A stretch of 10,679 nt of DNA from JAAUQA01 sp036351435 (GTDB taxonomy: Bacteria; Pseudomonadota; Gammaproteobacteria; Competibacterales; Competibacteraceae): assembly GCA_036351435.1 (NCBI GenBank), contig JAZBPA010000087.1, positions 1 through 10,679 on the forward strand, written 5' to 3'. Below are positions 5,976-10,679 of the stretch, piece after piece. How positions within the stretch are numbered: the stretch's first letter is position 1; every line of letters starts with the position of its first letter. The position numbers were made by a program, and so were the translations under genes. The notes under the pieces were generated by a model. The model was not told the origin of the DNA, searched no databases, and was given only the letters and a program-made list of their open reading frames with translations.

Positions 5976-7295
5976 CTATTCTTTAGGCCGTTTGTCGATC
6001 ACTCGTTTGGCTTTACCTTCAGAACGCACGATTCCGCCGATGTCTACCGGCTTTACCTTGGTGGAAATACCGACAAATGTTTTGATGTCGTGCTGTAGTT
6101 GTTTGGCGGCACTGTCCTGTTGTTCATTGGTGACGCCCGGTTTGGGTTCTACCAGCACATCGACCGAGTCCATGTGCCCCTCTTTGTAAACTTCGATGAA
6201 ATAATGCGGGGCTAGATGGGGACTCTTACAGATCAATTCCTCAATCTGGGTCGGAAACACATTGACGCCACGGATAATCAGCATATCGTCGCTGCGCCCG
6301 GTGATCTTGGCCATGCGTCGCATAGTTCGCGCGGTACCCGGCAATAGCGTGGTGAGATCACGAGTCCGGTAGCGAATCATGGGGATGCCTTCCTTGGTCA
6401 AGGTGGTGAACACCAACTCGCCTTCCTGACCGTCCGGTAATACCTCGCCAGTCTCAGGATTGATAATTTCAGGATAGAAATAATCTTCCCAGATAGTCGG
6501 GCCGTCCTTAGTTTCCAGACACTCCTGAGCCACCGACGGTCCCATGATCTCGGACAAGCCATAAATATCGGTCGCATCAATACCGGTGCGTTCTTCCATT
6601 TCCTCACGCATCGCAGGGGTCCAAGGTTCTGCACCGAAAATACCGATGCGCAGCGACGTGCTCCGGGGATCAAGCCCCTGCCGCGCCATCTCATCGATAA
6701 TATTTAGCATATAAGAGGGGGTAACCATGATGATGTCGGGTTGAAAGTCTCGAATCAATTGCACCTGCTTCTCGGTTTGCCCGCCGCCCATGGGAATAAC
6801 CGCTGCTCCCAACCGCTCAGCTCCATAGTGCGCACCCAGACCACCGGTGAACAGGCCGTAGCCATAAGAGATGTGAATCTTGTCGCTACGTCGACCGCCC
6901 GCCGCGCGAATGGAACGCACCATCAGGTTAGCCCAGTTGTCGATATCTTTCTGGGTATACCCGACCACCGTTGGTTTGCCGGTTGTGCCGCTGGACGCAT
7001 GGATGCGGACGATGTCATCCATGGGCGCACCGAACATGCCGAATGGATAGTTGTCGCGCATGTTCTTCTTGACGGTAAACGGGAATTTGGCCAAGTCTTC
7101 CAGTGACTTGAGGTCATTCGGATGGACGCCGTGGGAATCAAAGTGCTGCTTGTAGAAGGGAACGTTGTTATAAGAATGATTTAATGACCATATGAGCCGC
7201 TCAAGCTGAACGGCTTTCAATTCGTCTTGGCTAGCGGTTTCAATCGGTTCGAGTTCGTTTGGCTGGGGCGGCCGGTTGGCTGAGTTGCGTAACAT
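5976..7295 (-). CDS. paaK: Phenylacetate-CoA ligase
   Basis: The protein has 439 residues, the standard PaaK length. It catalyses the first step of phenylacetate catabolism: phenylacetate + ATP + CoA to phenylacetyl-CoA, AMP and PPi. It is an adenylate-forming enzyme. The nucleotide loop is ASSGTTGKPTVVGYT (100-114), with YGLSE and a RYRTRDLT hinge region further on. The C-terminal lid ends in SEGKAKRVIDKRPKE, with the catalytic lysine among K428 and K430. The N-terminal LNHSYNNVPFYKQHF and FTVKKNMRDNYPFGMF segments are characteristic of PaaK. The ATG at 7295-7293 has an excellent ribosome-binding site eight bases upstream. Unlike paaH-I-J, this gene is separated from its upstream neighbour by about 220 bases containing a palindromic repeat, so it may have partly independent expression. 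Confidence 0.96.
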   Translation of the reverse strand: MLRNSANRPPQPNELEPIETASQDELKAVQLERLIWSLNHSYNNVPFYKQHFDSHGVHPNDLKSLEDLAKFPFTVKKNMRDNYPFGMFGAPMDDIVRIHASSGTTGKPTVVGYTQKDIDNWANLMVRSIRAAGGRRSDKIHISYGYGLFTGGLGAHYGAERLGAAVIPMGGGQTEKQVQLIRDFQPDIIMVTPSYMLNIIDEMARQGLDPRSTSLRIGIFGAEPWTPAMREEMEERTGIDATDIYGLSEIMGPSVAQECLETKDGPTIWEDYFYPEIINPETGEVLPDGQEGELVFTTLTKEGIPMIRYRTRDLTTLLPGTARTMRRMAKITGRSDDMLIIRGVNVFPTQIEELICKSPHLAPHYFIEVYKEGHMDSVDVLVEPKPGVTNEQQDSAAKQLQHDIKTFVGISTKVKPVDIGGIVRSEGKAKRVIDKRPKE

Positions 7296-7303
7296 GAGTC
7301 AAA

Positions 7304-7310
7304 TCCTCCT
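7304..7310 (-). promoter_or_regulatory. Strong Shine-Dalgarno sequence of paaK
   Basis: On the minus strand this reads AGGAGGA, a near-perfect match to the anti-Shine-Dalgarno of 16S rRNA, eight bases before the paaK ATG. It fixes the paaK start and is the strongest ribosome-binding site I noticed in the window. Confidence 0.8.
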
Positions 7311-7340
7311 CAAAATTTATGGCTTATGGACTGCGTTGAG

Positions 7341-7457
7341 ATACCCAGGACTCACACAGCTCGTTCCAGAGGACGCCGTGAATACTTCCCTGTAGGCTTG
7401 ACGACGGCCATCCAGGCCGTCGACACCTCTTCCACGAGCGACGCAAGCCCTGGGTAT
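7341..7457. repeat. 117-base imperfect palindromic element between paaJ and paaK
   Basis: The ends are a perfect 9-bp inverted repeat, ATACCCAGG (7341-7349) and CCTGGGTAT (7449-7457). Inside, GCTCGT-TCC-AGAGG (7359-7372) faces CCTCT-TCC-ACGAGC (7426-7439), again fully complementary except for the symmetric TCC/TCC bulge. Over the two 32-base arms 23 position pairs are complementary without any gap. The centre holds a perfect 8-bp hairpin, CGACGGCC-ATCCA-GGCCGTCG (7402-7422), preceded by GAATACTTCCCTGTAGGC, which looks like a decayed small hairpin. From memory, GAATACATCCATGTAGGC-type palindromes are dispersed repeats in some gammaproteobacterial genomes; this looks like a degenerate copy. It carries no transposase. 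It could fold in the paaJ-paaK mRNA and affect processing or expression of paaK. A 68-codon frame crossing it on the minus strand is best read as non-coding. Confidence 0.65.
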
Positions 7458-7516
7458 GCGTAAGCTCTAATGACGGGCGGCTGACCGCTCCGCTTGTTAA
7501 ACAATCGACGGCTCGT

Positions 7517-8722
7517 TTAAACCCGCTCAATAATTATGGCGATCCCCTGGCCGACGCCGATGCACATGGTGCACAGGGCGTATCGGCCGCCGCTGCGCTG
7601 CAGTTGATACATTGCGGTAGTCACCAGTCGCGCACCGCTCATGCCCAGTGGATGACCCAAGGCAATAGCGCCGCCATTGACGTTGACCTGCGCCGCATCA
7701 TCCGGCAGTTCCAAACTCCGCAAGACCGCCAGCGCTTGCGAAGCGAAGGCTTCGTTGAGTTCAATCACGTCCATGTCACGAAGTTTTAGACCGGCTCTGG
7801 CCAATACCCGGCGGGATGCCGGTGCGGGTCCGAAACCCATGATGCGCGGCTGTAAACCGGTGGCCGCCATGTTGAGAATGCGTGCTTTCGGTGTCAAACC
7901 GTGGGTTTTAGCGGCTTCCTCCGAGGCGATCAACAGAGCACATGCCCCGTCATTGACGCCCGATGAATTAGCCGCTGTCACCGAACCGTCTTTGCGGAAC
8001 GGCGTCGGTAATTTAGCGAGAATTTCCAGCGTGGTTTCCGGGCGCGGGTGTTCATCGTGTTCTACCATCTTGGGATCAGCCCGTTTTTGGGGAATGGAGA
8101 CCGGCACGATCTCCTGCGCTAGTATCCCGGCGTCTTGAGCAGCTGCTGTGCGTTGTTGGCTGCGTAAGGCGAAAGCGTCCTGATCTTCTCGGGAAATCTT
8201 GAAGTCTTTAGCCACGTTTTCGGCGGTTTCCGGCATCGAATCGACGCCGTATTGAGCTTTCATCAACGGATTGACGAAACGCCAACCGATGGTCGTGTCG
8301 TAGATCTCGGCTTGGCGGCTGAACGCGGTTTCTGCTTTACTCATCACAAAGGGCGCACGCGACATCGACTCCACCCCGCCGGCGATCAGGAAATTGGCAT
8401 CACCGGCTTTAATCGCGCGCGCCGCCATGCCCACCGCGTCCATGCCGGAACCGCACAAGCGATTGACCGTGGTGCCGGATACGCATGTCGGCAATCCGGC
8501 TAATAGCACTGCCATGCGCGCGACATTGCGATTATCCTCGCCCGCTTGATTGGCACAGCCGTAAATCACATCGTCCACCACCGCCCAATCCACTTCAGGA
8601 TTCCGTTCCATCAACGCTTTGATAGGCACAGTGGCCAAATCGTCAGCGCGCACCGTAGCCAGGGCGCCACCGTAGCGACCGATTGGGGTGCGGATGGCAT
8701 CGCAAATATAAGCATCTCTCAT
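7517..8722 (-). CDS. paaJ: 3-oxoadipyl-CoA / 3-oxo-5,6-dehydrosuberyl-CoA thiolase
   Basis: The protein has 401 residues, standard for PaaJ/PcaF thiolases. It cleaves 3-oxo-5,6-dehydrosuberyl-CoA after ring opening and later splits 3-oxoadipyl-CoA into succinyl-CoA and acetyl-CoA. The catalytic set is complete: nucleophile C90 in NRLCGSGMDAVG, H357 in GGAIALGHPLGMSGARL, and C387 in CTMCIGVGQG. ELNEAFASQ and the N-terminal CDAIRTPIGRYGGAL are typical of the 3-oxoadipyl-CoA subgroup. The frame remains open to 8818, but the ATG at 8722 is the right start: it has GGAG about ten bases upstream, gives the family N-terminus, and overlaps the paaI stop as ATGA, which indicates coupling. A PcaF role in the protocatechuate pathway would be hard to exclude by sequence, but the paa neighbours decide for PaaJ. 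Confidence 0.93.
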   Translation of the reverse strand: MRDAYICDAIRTPIGRYGGALATVRADDLATVPIKALMERNPEVDWAVVDDVIYGCANQAGEDNRNVARMAVLLAGLPTCVSGTTVNRLCGSGMDAVGMAARAIKAGDANFLIAGGVESMSRAPFVMSKAETAFSRQAEIYDTTIGWRFVNPLMKAQYGVDSMPETAENVAKDFKISREDQDAFALRSQQRTAAAQDAGILAQEIVPVSIPQKRADPKMVEHDEHPRPETTLEILAKLPTPFRKDGSVTAANSSGVNDGACALLIASEEAAKTHGLTPKARILNMAATGLQPRIMGFGPAPASRRVLARAGLKLRDMDVIELNEAFASQALAVLRSLELPDDAAQVNVNGGAIALGHPLGMSGARLVTTAMYQLQRSGGRYALCTMCIGVGQGIAIIIERV

Positions 8723-9177
8723 AGTTCTATCTCCAGTCCCGGCACGACTTGCCCCTGAATACGGGTAGAGCGACCCCGGAAGTGCGCGATGACAGCGCCG
8801 TTTTGATTGGTCACGCACACATCGTAAATGCCGGAGCGGCCACTCAAGGAGCGTTCCTCGGCAATGGCCGTCAATTGATCATCCAGGTGGGATGGACTGA
8901 CAAATTCGATGTTACAGCCTGAAGCGACGGTGACGTGATTATGACTGTTGCAGGAATAAGCAAAGGCAGTATCGGCCAAGCTAAAGATCATGCCACCGTG
9001 ACCAATATCGTGACCATTGACCATGTCTTTGCGCACGGTCATGCTCAGTTTGGCGTAGCCGGAGCGCATCTCCTTAATGGTGATACCGAGCATCTGCGCG
9101 GCGTAATCCCGCTCATACATCGCTGCGGCGCAAGCCTCGGCTAGCTTTTGCGCTGCTATCGGCGTGGAATCAGCCAT
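8719..9177 (-). CDS. paaI: Hydroxyphenylacetyl-CoA thioesterase of the phenylacetate pathway
   Basis: This 152-residue hotdog-fold thioesterase hydrolyses ring-hydroxylated phenylacetyl-CoA and related dead-end CoA thioesters, freeing trapped CoA. The defining motif NGHDIGHGGMIFSLADTAFA (54-73) includes the catalytic aspartate in LADTA (D69) on the hot-dog helix. EFVSPSHLDDQLTA and the closing strand AVIAHFRGRSTRI are typical of PaaI. The start at 9177 is preceded by an AGGGAG ribosome-binding site. A further 22 codons upstream in the same frame are rejected, because they lie in the end of paaH and have no family similarity. The start overlaps paaH by eight bases and the stop overlaps paaJ by four, so the three genes form a tight operon. 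Confidence 0.93.
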   Translation of the reverse strand: MADSTPIAAQKLAEACAAAMYERDYAAQMLGITIKEMRSGYAKLSMTVRKDMVNGHDIGHGGMIFSLADTAFAYSCNSHNHVTVASGCNIEFVSPSHLDDQLTAIAEERSLSGRSGIYDVCVTNQNGAVIAHFRGRSTRIQGQVVPGLEIEL

Positions 9178-10679
9178 GAAAGCTTCTCCCTCCGAATACC
9201 TTACGGCGTAACAACGGCGAAGCCCGGTAGCGATCCTCGCCATAGGTCCGAGCTAGGTTATCCAATACCGCCAATACGGCAGACAAGCTGATGTCGTCAG
9301 CCCATTGCAGCGGACCGTGGGGATAATTCACCCCGTTGCGCATCGCCAGATCGACCGCTTCTGCGGTACACACGGCTTGATTGACGGTATCAGCGCCTTC
9401 ATTAGCCAACATGCACACCGTACGCATGACCACCAGCCCGGGCACATCGTCGAGCACCGACACCTGTTTATCCAAGGACTGAAACAAACCGGCGGCGGTA
9501 GTCACGGCCTGCGGAGCAGTTTGATCGGCGGCTGCTATCCCTATACGGCTGGCTTTGGCGTAATCCAAGGCCAGATCGAACACGACTAAATCAGCATGAT
9601 TATCGGTGGCAGCCCGTTCGGTAGCGAAACGGCCATCGGTGAGCGCTAGGCGGACATTTTCGACTTGGATAAAGCCATTACCCGGTTGTCTGTCTACAGC
9701 AATACCGGCGTTGCTCAGCAACTGTACCAGCGGTTCGGCTATGCCCAATTCACCGAAAACGGTAACCGCTGTGGGACTAGGACCGGTTTCGGCAGTCGCC
9801 GGCGGCGTGGGTTGCGCGCCTTCCTCGTGCTCATAAAAATGGAAACCGCGTCCGGTTTTACGTCCCAGATAACCGGCGTTGACCAATTCCTGTTGCAGCA
9901 GCGAGGGTTGAAAACGCTGGTCGTTGAAATACGCAGTGAATACCGAACCGGTGACGGCAAAGTTGACGTCATGGCCGATCAAGTCCATCAACTCGAACGG
10001 ACCCATGCGGAAACCACCCGATTCGCGTAACAGAGCGTCAATGGTCGCGGCATCAGCAACGCCTTCCTGAAGCACCCGCATCCCTTCCGCATAAAACGGT
10101 CGCGCTACCCGATTGACGATAAAACCGGGGGTGGATTTCACATGAACGGCAATCTTGCCCCAGGCTTTGGCGGTATCGTAGACCAGTTCGGCGATGTCGG
10201 GGCTGGTGTCGATGCCACTCACCACTTCGACCAGTTTCATGACCGGTGCGGGATTGAAAAAGTGCATCCCCGCCAGGCGTTGCGGACGTTTCAACTTGGC
10301 GCCGATCGCAGTGATCGACAACGACGAGGTGTTGGTTACTGGAATGACGCCCTCGCCACAAATGTCTTCGATTCTAGCGAACAGATCGCGCTTCACCTCC
10401 AGATCTTCGACCACGGCTTCCAGCACCAGTCGGGCAGGCGCGAGATCTTCCAGGCTGTGAACTGGACTTATACGCCATAAAATCACATCGCGCTCGGGAG
10501 CGCTCAGCTTGCCTCGGGAAACTAAACGGCCCATATCCTTTTGAATACGCGCCATACCTTTTTCTACCGCGCCTACCATAGCGTCGAATAGCAACACCCG
10601 GTGACCGGCACGTGCCGCGATTTGCGCGATGCCGGAACCCATCGTCCCCGCGCCGATGATGGCGACAATTTCGGCAGTC
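9170..10679 (-). CDS. paaH: 3-hydroxyadipyl-CoA dehydrogenase, N-terminus cut by the window edge
   Basis: About 502 codons are visible and the gene runs off the right edge (its 5' end). It oxidises (S)-3-hydroxyadipyl-CoA to 3-oxoadipyl-CoA with NAD+, the step before the PaaJ thiolase. The visible N-terminus is AEIVAIIGAGTMGSGIAQ, the NAD-binding GxGxxG loop, so only a few residues are missing. HFFNP (about 10264) and KLVEVVSG hold the catalytic His-Glu pair; TSSLSIT and STPGFIVNRVARPF follow. After the first C-terminal 3HCDH domain comes a spacer rich in Pro, Ala and Thr, then a second, degenerate Rossmann-like region and a second 3HCDH domain (NEGADTVNQAVCTAEAVDLA, NYPHGPLQWAD). The total of about 500 residues fits the two-domain PaaH type rather than the 280-residue hydroxybutyryl-CoA dehydrogenases. 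It overlaps paaI by eight bases. Confidence 0.93.
   Translation of the reverse strand, partial: TAEIVAIIGAGTMGSGIAQIAARAGHRVLLFDAMVGAVEKGMARIQKDMGRLVSRGKLSAPERDVILWRISPVHSLEDLAPARLVLEAVVEDLEVKRDLFARIEDICGEGVIPVTNTSSLSITAIGAKLKRPQRLAGMHFFNPAPVMKLVEVVSGIDTSPDIAELVYDTAKAWGKIAVHVKSTPGFIVNRVARPFYAEGMRVLQEGVADAATIDALLRESGGFRMGPFELMDLIGHDVNFAVTGSVFTAYFNDQRFQPSLLQQELVNAGYLGRKTGRGFHFYEHEEGAQPTPPATAETGPSPTAVTVFGELGIAEPLVQLLSNAGIAVDRQPGNGFIQVENVRLALTDGRFATERAATDNHADLVVFDLALDYAKASRIGIAAADQTAPQAVTTAAGLFQSLDKQVSVLDDVPGLVVMRTVCMLANEGADTVNQAVCTAEAVDLAMRNGVNYPHGPLQWADDISLSAVLAVLDNLARTYGEDRYRASPLLRRKVFGGRSFHG

Noticed and set aside
5862..6189. Plus-strand ORFs overlapping the end of paaK
   Set aside because: They are antisense shadows of the clearly coding paaK frame, with no recognisable motif or ribosome-binding site.
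7324..7530. A 68-codon minus-strand ORF between paaJ and paaK
   Set aside because: It runs through the palindromic repeat, has no ribosome-binding site that I can see, and its composition (Arg, Ser, Trp rich) is that of a spurious frame.
8723..8818. N-terminal extension of the thiolase to 8818
   Set aside because: It lies inside paaI, has no similarity to thiolases, and the ATG at 8722 has a ribosome-binding site and gives the family N-terminus.

Overview
The window reads as an ordinary chromosomal stretch of a Gammaproteobacterium. The best taxonomic clue is a three-gene run on the plus strand: a YafS-like methyltransferase, rnhA and dnaQ. It matches a neighbourhood known from many gammaproteobacteria, although the gloB gene that often heads it is not here. 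I see no phage, insertion sequence, CRISPR array or rRNA/tRNA gene, and I cannot name a species.

Left block (1-3384, plus strand). The window opens in the last 69 codons of acetoacetyl-CoA synthetase. Next come an unrecognised protein built of glycine-rich decapeptide repeats (236-772), a divergent macro-domain-like protein (840-1415), the methyltransferase (1463-2197), RNase HI (2194-2646, GTGA overlap) and the DNA polymerase III proofreading subunit epsilon (2656-3384).

Middle block (3385-5975, plus strand). A Sir2-family NAD-dependent deacylase (3588-4358) stands alone. A 278-base gap follows. It holds a good sigma-70-like promoter (4439-4467), a possible 47-codon leader ORF, and two successive hairpins whose loops share the sequence CAGGTC. 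The leader runs into a Wzt/KpsT-type ABC-transporter ATPase (4637-5839) with no membrane partner in the window. A strong hairpin at 5920-5954 separates it from the convergent right block.

Right block (5976-10679, minus strand). This is the end of a phenylacetate catabolic operon, transcribed paaH-paaI-paaJ-paaK. The first three genes overlap by 4-8 bases. paaK is set apart by about 220 bases that contain a 117-base imperfect palindrome (7341-7457), probably a dispersed repeat. PaaK activates phenylacetate to phenylacetyl-CoA. PaaH and PaaJ perform the last beta-oxidation-like steps to acetyl-CoA and succinyl-CoA. PaaI removes dead-end CoA thioesters. The ring epoxidase and ring-opening genes are expected beyond the right edge.

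Most of the window is housekeeping or known catabolism. The less explained parts are the decapeptide-repeat protein, the macro-like protein, the twin-hairpin leader before the orphan ATPase, and the palindromic element inside the paa operon.
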